From: Rhodobacterales bacterium
Lineage (GTDB): Bacteria; Pseudomonadota; Alphaproteobacteria; Rhodobacterales; Rhodobacteraceae
Direction of reading: 5' to 3'
Assembly (NCBI GenBank): GCA_026400355.1
Contig: JAPLPE010000013.1
Location: 62,001 to 126,000, forward strand
Length of the DNA stretch: 64,000 nucleotides
Positions within the stretch are counted from its first letter, which is position 1, and every line of letters begins with the position of its first letter. Below are positions 1-8,194 of the stretch, piece after piece. The position numbers were made by a program, and so were the translations under genes. The notes beneath the pieces are model-generated. The model was not told the origin of the DNA and did no database searches. It worked only from the letters and a program-made list of their open reading frames with translations.

Positions 1-2312
1 AGCAATGCCTGCCGAAACGCCTCGACCCTGTCGCCCAGCGCCATGTTCCCCGCCACAGGCCTCGCCCGCGTCAAAGCCAGATGCTCCCAGGTCCAGGCCT
101 CGTCCCGCTGGTAATCCTGGAACGCGGCAAGAGAGGTTGCCACCGGCCCCTGCCGCCCCGAAGGCCGCAGCCGCATGTCCACCTCGTACAACCGCCCCTC
201 GGCCGTGGGCGCCGTGATCGCCGTCACAAAGGCCTGTGTCAGCTTCGCATAGTAGGGCCGCGCCGCCAAAGGCCGCGTCCCCACGGACGCCTCGGCCCCC
301 GCCGGGTCATAGATCACGATCAGGTCCAGATCCGACGCCGCATTCAGCCGCCCCGCCCCCAGTGACCCCATCCCCAGCACCACCGCCCCGTTCCCCGGCG
401 GCGGCCCGTGCTTGACCGCAAACTGCGCCACCACCTCGGGCCACAGACTGCGCAGCAGCGCCTCGGCCAGTTCCGCATATTGCCGCCCCGCCTCGGCCGC
501 ACCGATCAGTCCGCGAAGGTGATGCACCCCTGTCCGGAACCGCCATTCCTTGCGGAACCGCCGCATCCCGTCGAGCCGCGCCTCATAGCTTTCCGCGTCA
601 TGCAAGCAATCGGCCAAAGCGGCCTGCATCCCCTCGACCCCCGGCCAGTCCGCAAAGAACCGACCTGCGATCACCGCATCGAACACGCCGGCATTGCGCG
701 ACAGATACCGCGCCAGCGCAGGCGCCGTGGCCGCAATATCCACGATCAGTTGCGTCAACTGCGGGTTCGAATCGAATAGTGAAAACAACTGCACGCCCGC
801 AGGCAACCCCGCCAGAAAACCGTCAAACGCTGCCAGCGCCTCGTCAGGTTTGGCCGCCTCCCTAAGCCGCCGCAGGATCTCGGGCAAGAGCCGCTTGAAG
901 ATCTCCACCGCACGCGACGACCGCAGCGCGGGATAGGTGCGCCACCGCGCCGCCATCTCGGCTCCGAAATCATCCACAGGTGCAGCCGCCTGCCCCGGGG
1001 CAAAAAACCCCTCAGTCAGGTCATGCACCTCCTTCAGCCGCAGCATCAGATCCCGCCGCAGCGCCGCTTGGGTGACACCCATGAAGGCCGCAAGGCGCGC
1101 GAACCCAACATCCGTCGCAGGCAGGTCATGCGTCTGCTGGTCCGCGATCATCTGCACCCGATGCTCGACCTCACGATGCGCGCGATAATGATCGGTCAGC
1201 TTGCCCGCCACATCCTCCGGGATCCAACCCGCCGCCGCGAGGCGCGAAAGCCCCTCGACCGTTCCCCGCACCCGCAATGACACATCACGCCCCCCGGCAA
1301 TCAGTTGCCGCGTTTGGGTAAAGAACTCGATCTCCCGAATACCCCCCCGTCCCAGCTTCATGTTGTGGCCGTAAAGGTTCAGCACCCCGCCCAAGCCCTT
1401 GTGGTCCCGGATGCGCAGCCGCATGTCATGGGCATCCTGAATCGCCGCAAAATCCAGATGCCTGCGCCAGACAAACGGCCGCAAAGCTTCCAGAAACCGT
1501 GCCCCCGCCGCCAGATCGCCCGCCGCAGGCCGCGCCTTGATGTAGGCCGCCCTCTCCCACGTCCGGCCCACGGATTCATAGTAACCCTCCGCCGCCGCCA
1601 TCGACAGGCAGACCGGCGTTACCGACGCATCAGGCCGCAGCCGCAGATCGGTGCGAAAGACATATCCCTCGCCCGTCACATCCGACAGGATCGCCGTGAG
1701 CCGCCGCGTCACCTTCACGAACGCTGCCCGCGCCTCTGCCTCCTCCCCGCGCTCGAACCGGGTCTCGTCAAATAACATGATCAGGTCGACGTCACTCGAA
1801 TAGTTAAGCTCATGGGCCCCCATCTTGCCCATTGCCAGCGCCACCATCCCGCCCGCCAAGGCTGCATCCCCGGCCCCCATACCCGGCACGCGCCCCCGCC
1901 CGATCTCGGCCTCGACCAGCCGGATCAGCGCGACATGACAGGCCAGATCGGCAAACTCCGTCAACCGACACGTCACTTCTTCCAGCGGCCAGACCCCACC
2001 CAGATCGGCCAGCGCAACCAGCACCGCCACCCGCCCCTTGGCCTGTCGCAACACACGCGGAAGCGTTTCCAGCGGCACCTCCCGCAAGGCCGCAAAGACC
2101 GCCGCCAGCGCCCCCTCGGGATCGTCAAACGCCGCTGTAAGCCAGTCCGCCTCGCGCACCATCAGCCCGGCCAGATAGGGCGAACAGCCTGCCGCCCCGC
2201 CGATCAGGTTGGCAAGCGCCGCGTCTGCATCAGGAAACCGCACCAGCACATCCTGCGCCCTGTCGGGATCAAAGGGTCGCGGACTGCGGATCAGGCGGGC
2301 AGTGAAGCTCAT
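1..2312 (-). CDS. glnE: Bifunctional glutamine synthetase adenylyltransferase/deadenylase, partial
   Basis: Adds and removes AMP on glutamine synthetase in response to nitrogen status. The frame is open from the ATG at 2312 to the window edge, giving about 770 codons; roughly 150 C-terminal residues of the usual length lie outside. Two nucleotidyltransferase modules are visible: HELNYSSDVDLIMLF near residue 175 and GAGRLNAASDLDLIVIYD near residue 655. In the family the N-terminal module deadenylylates and the C-terminal one adenylylates. Its substrate GlnA (Tyr397 present) is encoded at 56229 in this window. The upstream same-strand SDR gene ends 45 bp before this start, so the two may be co-transcribed. 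Confidence 0.95.
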   Translation of the reverse strand, partial: MSFTARLIRSPRPFDPDRAQDVLVRFPDADAALANLIGGAAGCSPYLAGLMVREADWLTAAFDDPEGALAAVFAALREVPLETLPRVLRQAKGRVAVLVALADLGGVWPLEEVTCRLTEFADLACHVALIRLVEAEIGRGRVPGMGAGDAALAGGMVALAMGKMGAHELNYSSDVDLIMLFDETRFERGEEAEARAAFVKVTRRLTAILSDVTGEGYVFRTDLRLRPDASVTPVCLSMAAAEGYYESVGRTWERAAYIKARPAAGDLAAGARFLEALRPFVWRRHLDFAAIQDAHDMRLRIRDHKGLGGVLNLYGHNMKLGRGGIREIEFFTQTRQLIAGGRDVSLRVRGTVEGLSRLAAAGWIPEDVAGKLTDHYRAHREVEHRVQMIADQQTHDLPATDVGFARLAAFMGVTQAALRRDLMLRLKEVHDLTEGFFAPGQAAAPVDDFGAEMAARWRTYPALRSSRAVEIFKRLLPEILRRLREAAKPDEALAAFDGFLAGLPAGVQLFSLFDSNPQLTQLIVDIAATAPALARYLSRNAGVFDAVIAGRFFADWPGVEGMQAALADCLHDAESYEARLDGMRRFRKEWRFRTGVHHLRGLIGAAEAGRQYAELAEALLRSLWPEVVAQFAVKHGPPPGNGAVVLGMGSLGAGRLNAASDLDLIVIYDPAGAEASVGTRPLAARPYYAKLTQAFVTAITAPTAEGRLYEVDMRLRPSGRQGPVATSLAAFQDYQRDEAWTWEHLALTRARPVAGNMALGDRVEAFRQAL

Positions 2313-2357
2313 GTCCCCACGATGCGCTGCGCCCCGCGCCGGGTCAACACAGGCCCC

Positions 2358-3116
2358 TTACAGGAACACATCCCCGCCATTCGGACTTAGACACTGCCCC
2401 TGAAAATGCCGCGCCGATTCCGAGGCGAGGAAGACGTAGGTCGGCACGATATCGTCAATTTCGGCCAGCCGCCCCACCGGAATCGACGTCCGGACCGTCT
2501 CCAGAATATCCGCCGGCACATCGGCAAGGATCGGCGTCTTCGTCGCCCCCGGCGCCACGGAATTGACCGTCACCCCCGACGCTCCTGCCTCAAGCGCCAG
2601 TGTCCGTGTCAGCGAAATGATTCCGCCCTTAGCCGCCGTATAGGCCGAAAACCCGGCCGCACCCTTGTAAGCCAGTTGCGATGCCGTAAAGATCACCCGC
2701 CCATAGCCGCGCGTGTACATCCCCGGCAGCACCTTGCGCGACACGAGGAACGCACCCCGCAAGTGCACCGCGATCACCCGGTCCCAGTCCACGACCGCCA
2801 TCTCATGTGCGGCCCCGGCCCGGGCGATCCCTGCGTTCGAGATCAGGATGTCCAAGGGTCCGACCTCGCGCTCAGTCGTGCCGATCATCGTCTCGACCTC
2901 GGCCACGTTGCTCACATCCGCCTGCACGGCAATCGCCATCCCGCCCCGGTTCGTGATCTCGGCCACCACCGCCTCGGCCGCCGCCCGCGCCGTATAGTCG
3001 GGGTAGTTCACCGCCACCCGTGCCCCGCCTGCGGCCAAGGCCAGCGCCACACCCCGCCCGATCCCGCTCGAGGCTCCGGTGACAAGGGCATTCCGCCCTT
3101 CAAAAAGTCCAGGCAA
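2358..3116 (-). CDS. SDR family oxidoreductase (FabG/glucose dehydrogenase-like)
   Basis: Short-chain dehydrogenase of 252 residues using NAD(P). The Rossmann motif TGASSGIGRG lies near residue 13, NAG is present, and the catalytic Tyr/Lys are in YTAAKGG. The C-terminus PNGGDVFL is typical of the classical SDRs. The open frame continues upstream to 3497, but that part is antisense to ybaK. I place the start at TTG 3116 because GAGGGAGAG lies about 6 nt upstream and the protein then begins just before the Rossmann fold. The substrate cannot be told from sequence; names such as 3-oxoacyl-ACP reductase or gluconate dehydrogenase would be over-specific. It is divergent from ybaK and upstream of glnE. 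Confidence 0.85.
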   Translation of the reverse strand: MPGLFEGRNALVTGASSGIGRGVALALAAGGARVAVNYPDYTARAAAEAVVAEITNRGGMAIAVQADVSNVAEVETMIGTTEREVGPLDILISNAGIARAGAAHEMAVVDWDRVIAVHLRGAFLVSRKVLPGMYTRGYGRVIFTASQLAYKGAAGFSAYTAAKGGIISLTRTLALEAGASGVTVNSVAPGATKTPILADVPADILETVRTSIPVGRLAEIDDIVPTYVFLASESARHFQGQCLSPNGGDVFL

Positions 3117-3294
3117 GGCTAACTCTCCCTCTGTCCGGCATCGTGACCGGAATGCATTTCGGCGCTTTGCCCGGACGCTAGCGCAAGCCGTTCTCCTCCG
3201 CCACTCCACCATTGGTCCACCTTCAGGCAGAACCGATCTGGCCATTTCCCCCGCCCCTTGCCATCCTGCGCCCCGAAACAAGTAGGACCTGAGG

Positions 3295-3765
3295 ATGAGC
3301 AAGAGCCTGAAACGCGTCACCGCCGCCCTCGCCGCCGCCGGGCTTGATGCCCAGCCGATGGAAATGAGTGCCGAAACCCGCACCGCCGCGCAGGCCGCTG
3401 CCGCCGCAGGCTGCGCGCTCGACCAGATCGCCAAGTCGATCATGCTGAAGGGGGAGGTTTCGGGTCGCGTGATACTCTTCCTGACGGCTGGCGGCAATCA
3501 GGTCGACCTCGCCAAGGCTGCAGACCTCGCAGGCGAACCCCTCGGCAAGGCCGATGCCGACGACATCCGCGACCAGACGGGCTTTGCCATAGGCGGCGTC
3601 GCGCCTTTGGGCCAGTTGCACCCCGTCCGCGCCTTTGCCGACCCAAGGCTAAAGGAATTCGACACCGTCTATGCCGCCGCCGGGACGCCGCGTCATATCT
3701 TCCCGATCGCCCCCGCCGATCTGCTCCGCGTCTCGGGCGCCACCCTTGCGGCATTTACGAAATAA
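3295..3765 (+). CDS. ybaK: YbaK/EbsC family aminoacyl-tRNA deacylase
   Basis: Protein of 156 residues with the YbaK/prolyl-tRNA editing fold, which hydrolyses mischarged aminoacyl-tRNAs (Cys-tRNA(Pro) in the best known members). Family features seen are the LDQIAKSIMLK segment with the conserved Lys, FLTAGGNQVDLAK, and GFAIGGVAPLG followed by the GTPRHIFPI strand near the C-terminus. The ATG at 3295 follows GACCTGAGG. Length matches the stand-alone YbaK group. It is divergently transcribed from the SDR gene with a 178-bp promoter region between them. The exact tRNA substrate is inferred from the family. Confidence 0.88.
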   Translation: MSKSLKRVTAALAAAGLDAQPMEMSAETRTAAQAAAAAGCALDQIAKSIMLKGEVSGRVILFLTAGGNQVDLAKAADLAGEPLGKADADDIRDQTGFAIGGVAPLGQLHPVRAFADPRLKEFDTVYAAAGTPRHIFPIAPADLLRVSGATLAAFTK

Positions 3766-3922
3766 GTATCTGATATCATTTTACTAAATAAGATCGGCAT
3801 CTTTTCGCCGACCTGATGTAAACGTTTTTCACATTAGCCCTTGAAGCGGCACCCCTACTTCCCGATATTGGGTCATGTGAAAGACATTCACATCAACACC
3901 GACAGGCGAAGGAGTATCCCTG

Positions 3923-4393
3923 ATGAGTTCGACCGAAGTTTACCCGCCGTCCGGTCCGCGGCCCGGTCTTGACCGCGCCTCCTGGTTCAGCCGTGCCGAA
4001 GGCTGGCTCGACGACAAGGGCAAGGGTGCCTGGATCGCCGCCATGATCGTCGGTTTCGTCATCTTCTGGCCCATCGGCCTCGTTTTCCTTGCCTACATGA
4101 TCTGGAGCAAACGCATGTTTTCGAAGTCCCGCAATTGTGGCATGAGTCGCAGCGACCACCACCAGTCCTTCAACGCCGCCCGCAGCGCGATGCGCCCCTC
4201 GGGCAACTCGGCCTTCGACGCCTACAAGGCCGAAACGCTGCGCCGCCTGCAGGACGAACAGGCCAGCTTTGAAGAGTTCCTGATCCGTCTCCGCGACGCC
4301 AAGGACAAGGCCGAGTTCGACCAGTTCATGGAAGACCGCGCCCGCAAGGCCCGCACGTCCGAGCCCGACGCCGGCAACACCGCCGCCGCCTGA
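3923..4393 (+). CDS. DUF2852 membrane protein
   Basis: Protein of 156 residues matching the DUF2852 family common in Rhodobacterales. After a short cytoplasmic N-terminus there is one clear membrane segment (about residues 38-60, AAMIVGFVIFWPIGLVFLAY). A basic stretch follows, then a charged helical C-terminal half (EAYKAETLRRLQDEQ-type) that looks like a coiled coil. AAGGAG lies 10 nt before the ATG at 3923. The 157-bp upstream gap is comparatively AT-rich and probably carries its promoter. The next gene (RDD) is on the same strand 124 bp downstream. Function is unknown. Confidence 0.8.
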   Translation: MSSTEVYPPSGPRPGLDRASWFSRAEGWLDDKGKGAWIAAMIVGFVIFWPIGLVFLAYMIWSKRMFSKSRNCGMSRSDHHQSFNAARSAMRPSGNSAFDAYKAETLRRLQDEQASFEEFLIRLRDAKDKAEFDQFMEDRARKARTSEPDAGNTAAA

Positions 4394-4517
4394 TCCCGGT
4401 CCCGGTCGCGGCCCCCCACCGGGGGCCGCTGTCCCTCCTCCAACAACCACGACCAGCGAAGTCGCGCGCCGCGCGGACGAGCATACCACCAACCCCTTCA
4501 CATGAGGTTCCCCATCG

Positions 4518-4979
4518 ATGACCTACGCTGCCACCTCTTCTGCGCGTCCCGGCCTGCCTGACCCCGCACGCGAGGGCGATTTCTACGCTGGCGTCTCGAT
4601 GAAGCGGCTTCTGGCCTGGGTCGTCGATGCGCTGCTGATCTTCGCCCTCTGCATGATCGTTCTGCCCTTCACGGCCTTCACCGCCGTCTTCTTCTTCCCG
4701 CTCCTCTGGCTCGTGGTGGGCTTCTTCTACCGCTGGATCACGCTGGCAGGCGGTTCGGCCACCTTGGGAATGCGCCTCATGGCGATCGAGATCCGCGAAC
4801 AGGACGGCTACCGCCTGACCGGCACGACCGCGCTCCTGCACACGCTGGGATACACCGTCTCGGTCGCCGTCGCCCCCCTGCAACTGATCTCGGTCCTTCT
4901 CATGGTGGTGCGCGGTCGCGGCCAGGGCCTGACTGACATGATCCTCAGTACGGCGGCCATCAACCGCCCCGCGCGCTGA
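4518..4979 (+). CDS. RDD family integral membrane protein
   Basis: Protein of 153 residues with the RDD-family layout: a short N-terminus, then hydrophobic segments at about residues 30-50, 52-74 and 113-133. The family-type Arg and Asp occur in or near the membrane parts (MKRLLAWVVDALLIF, TLGMRLMAIEIR, GRGQGLTDMI). These proteins are proposed transporters or membrane organisers, but no role can be assigned here. The gene follows the DUF2852 gene on the same strand and is followed by a C/G-run hairpin at 4995-5016. Confidence 0.85.
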   Translation: MTYAATSSARPGLPDPAREGDFYAGVSMKRLLAWVVDALLIFALCMIVLPFTAFTAVFFFPLLWLVVGFFYRWITLAGGSATLGMRLMAIEIREQDGYRLTGTTALLHTLGYTVSVAVAPLQLISVLLMVVRGRGQGLTDMILSTAAINRPAR

Positions 4980-4994
4980 TCCCCCGCGCCGCGC

Positions 4995-5016
4995 GCCCCC
5001 CCCAAAAAGGGGGGGC
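4995..5016 (+). terminator. C-run/G-run hairpin after RDD gene
   Basis: A run of eight C, a loop of five A and a run of seven G form a simple strong stem 15 bp after the RDD stop codon. No T-tract follows, so it may stabilise the 3' end rather than terminate by itself. Confidence 0.5.
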
Positions 5017-5075
5017 TTGGCGTCAGGGCGAGGTGTTGCTAACGTCGCACCAATCCGGCCCAAATCGCAAGAGAC

Positions 5076-5912
5076 ATGCGCCACACCCTACCCATCGCGC
5101 CCCAGTTCTATGTGACAGCGCCTCAGCCTTGCCCTTATCTCGAGGGACGGCTGGAAAGAAAGCTGTTCACCGCCCTGCAAGGCGAAGGGGCCGAGCGCCT
5201 GAACGACGCGCTCTCGAAACAGGGCTTCCGGCGGTCGCAGAACGTGCTCTACCGCCCCTCCTGCGCCGAATGCTCCGCCTGCCTCTCGGCCCGCATCCGG
5301 GTGGCCGATTTCCACCCGACGAAGAGCCAGGCCCGCGTCGCCCGCCGCAATCAGGCGCTCCGCCGCCGCGCCACCAGCCCCTGGGCCACCGAGGAACAGT
5401 TCTCCCTCTTTCGCGAATACCTCGACAGCCGCCACGCCGAAGGCGGCATGGCCGACATGGACCTCTTCGAATTCGCGGCCATGGTCGAGGAAACCCCGAT
5501 CCGCTCGCGCCTGATCGAATACACCCACCCGGACGAAACCCATAACGAACTCCGGGGCCTGCGCGCCGTCTGCCTGACCGACATCCTCGATGACGGCCTT
5601 TCGATGGTCTATTCCTTTTTCGACCCCGCCCATGACCGCGACTCGGTCGGGACCTATGTCATCCTGGACCACATCCGCATCGCGCGTGAACTTGGGCTTA
5701 ACTATCTCTATCTCGGCTACTGGGTCCCCGGCAGCCCCAAGATGGGCTACAAGAGCCGCTTCAGCGCGCTCGAGGTCTACCGTCTTGGCCGCTGGCAGGA
5801 TATCGGCGATCCCGAAAACTACTCGGCCGAAACCCATCCGCTCTCGGTCGATCCCATCTCCGAACAGGTGGCCCGCATCGCCCTTCCCGACACAGACCCC
5901 TTGCGGGACTGA
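5076..5912 (+). CDS. bpt: Leucyl/arginyl-tRNA--protein transferase (Bpt)
   Basis: N-end rule enzyme of 278 residues that transfers Leu from Leu-tRNA to proteins with N-terminal Asp or Glu, marking them for ClpAP. It has the ATE/Bpt N-terminal domain with the Cys-rich motif [12 protein letters not shown] (about residues 63-74). The C-terminal GNAT-like domain carries [24 protein letters not shown] and [19 protein letters not shown]. Full length for the bacterial family. The stop at 5912 is followed 6 nt later by the VOC gene, so the two are probably co-transcribed. Confidence 0.93.
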   Translation: MRHTLPIAPQFYVTAPQPCPYLEGRLERKLFTALQGEGAERLNDALSKQGFRRSQNVLYRPSCAECSACLSARIRVADFHPTKSQARVARRNQALRRRATSPWATEEQFSLFREYLDSRHAEGGMADMDLFEFAAMVEETPIRSRLIEYTHPDETHNELRGLRAVCLTDILDDGLSMVYSFFDPAHDRDSVGTYVILDHIRIARELGLNYLYLGYWVPGSPKMGYKSRFSALEVYRLGRWQDIGDPENYSAETHPLSVDPISEQVARIALPDTDPLRD

Positions 5913-5918
5913 CGGATC

Positions 5919-6308
5919 GTGCATCTTCACGCCTTCACCATCGTCGTGCCCGACTATGACTCGGGCATCGCCTTCTACGTAGGCCAGCTCGGCTTCGACC
6001 TCCGCAGCGACGCTGACCTTGGCGGCGGGAAACGCTGGGTCATGGTCGCCCCTCCGGGCGCTCAGACCACCATCCTGCTGGCACGGGCCTCGGGCCCGGA
6101 GCAAGAGGCGGTCATCGGCAACCAGACAGCCGGTCGCGTCGGCTTCTTCCTCTACACCGACAATTTCACAGCCGACCACGCAAGGATGAAGGCTGCCGGA
6201 GTCGCATTCGACGAAGAGCCCCGCCACGAATCCTACGGCTCCGTCGCGGTCTGGCGCGATCCCTTCGGCAACCGCTGGGATCTGCTGCAGCTTACATCGC
6301 CCGCCTGA
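5919..6308 (+). CDS. VOC (glyoxalase/bleomycin resistance) superfamily protein
   Basis: Small protein of 129 residues with the two beta-alpha-beta-beta-beta modules of vicinal-oxygen-chelate proteins. It starts HLHAFTIVVPDYDSGIAFYVGQLGF, and the second module ends in WRDPFGNRWDLLQ. Candidate metal ligands include the His near the start. I use the GTG at 5919, which overlaps nothing and follows the bpt stop by 6 nt. The ligand or reaction is unknown; lactoylglutathione lyase would be an over-call. A GC hairpin near 6335-6360 could end the bpt-VOC transcript. Confidence 0.8.
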   Translation: MHLHAFTIVVPDYDSGIAFYVGQLGFDLRSDADLGGGKRWVMVAPPGAQTTILLARASGPEQEAVIGNQTAGRVGFFLYTDNFTADHARMKAAGVAFDEEPRHESYGSVAVWRDPFGNRWDLLQLTSPA

Positions 6309-6376
6309 CTCAGGACCGACCCGGAATCGTAAAGGGGTGCCCCACAGGGCGCCACCCTCCTTGCTCTTCTCTGACG

Positions 6377-7810
6377 TCAGGAAATGACCGCGTTGTCATC
6401 CCGCTGGACGACGATCACGGTCGACCGGGGCAGGCCCGTACCATCGGGGAACGATCCGCCGGGGTGCTGCAGGCCCACAAAGACCGACCGGCGGTCGGAC
6501 GAGAAGGCGACCCATTCGGGACGGTCCATCGTTGTGGCCCCGACAGCAGAGCCCGCCATACGGGTGTGAATGGCGATCATTGCGGCATCCATGCCCGTCG
6601 TCTCGGGCGTCAGCGCCAGCCATTCCCCGGTCCCGTCCACATCAAAGCGCGCAACAAGAAGCGTGCCTTCATTCACGAGCGATGTCGTGTCCCCGGCCAC
6701 GACATCCGGGTTTGACGACACCCATTTGTACAGGAACTCGCCCCGTTCATCGTCGCCCAGATAGACCACCAGATGCCCGTCACGGGTCAGGACCGAGACG
6801 GCGTCTTCATGCTCGAAACGGCCCTTGGCAGTATGCTTGACCGGAACCGAGGTCGGGTCGGCCGGGTTGATCTCGACGAAGTAGCCAAAGCGGTGGGGCT
6901 CGTTCGGGTTCATCGCAATGTCGAACCGGGGATCGAACTTCTCATGGTTGTAGTTGCTTTCAACCTCGATACGGTAGCGAACAAAGCCTTCGGGCATCGC
7001 CACACCAAGAGTAGTCGAACCGAAGTAGCCGTTAAAGTCTTCCTCGCAGGTGAGAGAGGTGCCCGAGGGAGTCCGGCCAGCGCCGCAGTTGTTCAGGGTG
7101 CCCAGCCCTTGCGTGCCGGTCGGGTCGGCGGCCGTCTGGAGCAGCGGGTGAGCGGCGGCGGGACCTTTGATCTTGATGGGCGAGTTGTTGGTGATGCGAC
7201 GGTTGAAGTGCGAATCAACGACGATCCCCCAGCCATCGGCCCCATCGGCAACTTCCATCACGGTCACGCCCTGTGCGTTTTGCAGCAACAGCACGTCATC
7301 GGTGCTCAGCGGCAGGCCGTCCGGGTTGCCCGGCAGGTTGATCTTGTTGTTGACCTATTCATGGTTCAACGCGATGACCTGATAGCCGTCGACGTTGAAG
7401 AGTTCCATGCCGTCGGTGTTTTCGCCAAAGGCGCGTTCCTGACCGGCAGAGGTGACACCGGTTTCGGGGTTGAATGCCGGCGCATCCGAGAACAGCGGAT
7501 TGCCCCAGCGGGCGACAGGCTTCCAAGAATAGCCTTCTGGCACATGGACCGAGAAATCGGTCTGAATCCCGATCGGCGTGAAACCGAAGCGTGAGATGGC
7601 AGCAGTCTGCGCCTGCGCCGAGGTCGTCTGCATCAGCGTGCCAAACCCCATGGCCGCAGCACCGGACCCAAAGGCCACAACACCACCGAGGAACCTCCGG
7701 CGCTACAGTGAAGCTTCGATGACACGATCGAAATCGACAGTTTCGCGGGCCGGGCGCACCTTTTCGTCCCGGGCATCAAAGGACATTGGCTTGCGATGTT
7801 CGTCTTTCAT
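6377..7810 (-). pseudogene. phoX: phoX/DUF839 alkaline phosphatase remnant
   Basis: Remnant of a Tat-exported PhoX-type phosphatase. One frame runs from an ATG at 7810 to a stop at 6377 but contains two amber codons. The first is at 7703-7705, immediately before the Tat motif RRRFLGG. The second is at 7355-7357, in NHE(stop)VNNK where the family usually has Tyr. In addition DRPEWVAF runs directly into SSDRRSVFVGLQHPGG, joining two family blocks normally separated by roughly 150-200 residues. About 478 codons remain against roughly 600 or more in the family. Three lesions make a functional product unlikely. Internal starts such as GTG 7294 would give truncated proteins without an export signal. 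Confidence 0.85.
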
Positions 7811-7996
7811 GGTCTTTCCCGCTGAATGGCGGCTGCGTGAGTCTCGCGTTCCTTCAGGCTAGCCGCCCCAGATCACAGCATGAAAGAAGAGGCGGCCTCC
7901 CCCTGTCGCTGCACATGAAGCAGATTGTCACGCCCTGGGACTTGAAACAAAGTTGCGAAAACACCCGCCCTCACGACATTTTCTCCGCAACCGGTG

Positions 7997-8024
7997 TTGA
8001 CGCCCCCGCGTCATCGTGCATAAG
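7997..8024 (+). promoter_or_regulatory. Candidate sigma-70 promoter of the ilv operon
   Basis: TTGACG (7997-8002) and CATAAG (8019-8024) are separated by 16 bp. They lie 30 bp before the leader peptide and about 170 bp before ilvI, in the 384-bp gap between the phoX remnant and ilvI. The rest of that gap up to 7997 shows nothing I can assign. Confidence 0.55.
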
Positions 8025-8053
8025 TCCGCCAACGCAACAAAAGGCCCAAGGGA

Positions 8054-8101
8054 ATGTCCCTTATTCTTGTATCGGAAGAGGTTTGGCGCATGGGCCGGTA
8101 A
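8054..8101 (+). CDS. ilvL: ilv operon leader peptide
   Basis: A 15-codon reading frame, MSLILVSEEVWRMGR, with a purine-rich AAGGCCCAAGGGA just upstream. Codons 3-6 read Leu-Ile-Leu-Val and codon 10 is again Val, the products of the pathway that the downstream acetolactate synthase feeds. It ends 28 nt before a terminator-type hairpin and 93 nt before ilvI. This arrangement is the classic layout of ribosome-mediated attenuation. The peptide is too short to be found by ordinary gene callers. The inference rests on codon content and position. Confidence 0.75.
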   Translation: MSLILVSEEVWRMGR

Positions 8102-8153
8102 CGGCAGACCATCCACGGTCCCTCATGCGCCCCCGAAGACCGGGGGTTTTTTT
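8086..8153 (+). promoter_or_regulatory. ilv attenuator (competing stems and terminator)
   Basis: A rho-independent terminator, CCCCC (8130-8134), a 7-nt loop, GGGGG (8142-8146) and seven T (8147-8153), lies 41 bp before ilvI. Upstream, a segment starting GCATGGGCCG near 8088 can pair imperfectly with CGGTCCCTCATGC at 8117-8129. That gives the alternative pairing expected of an attenuator controlled by ribosome position on the leader peptide. Confidence 0.7.
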
Positions 8154-8194
8154 ATGCGCCACGCAGAGGCAAAGACGACAACGGAGAATGGCAG

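Noticed and set aside
7355-7705. Amber codons in phoX as possible recoding (readthrough of TAG)
   Set aside because: The same gene has lost a central block, and the IS transposase also carries a TAG among other stops. Decay is simpler than stop-codon reassignment, and no suppressor tRNA is seen in the window.
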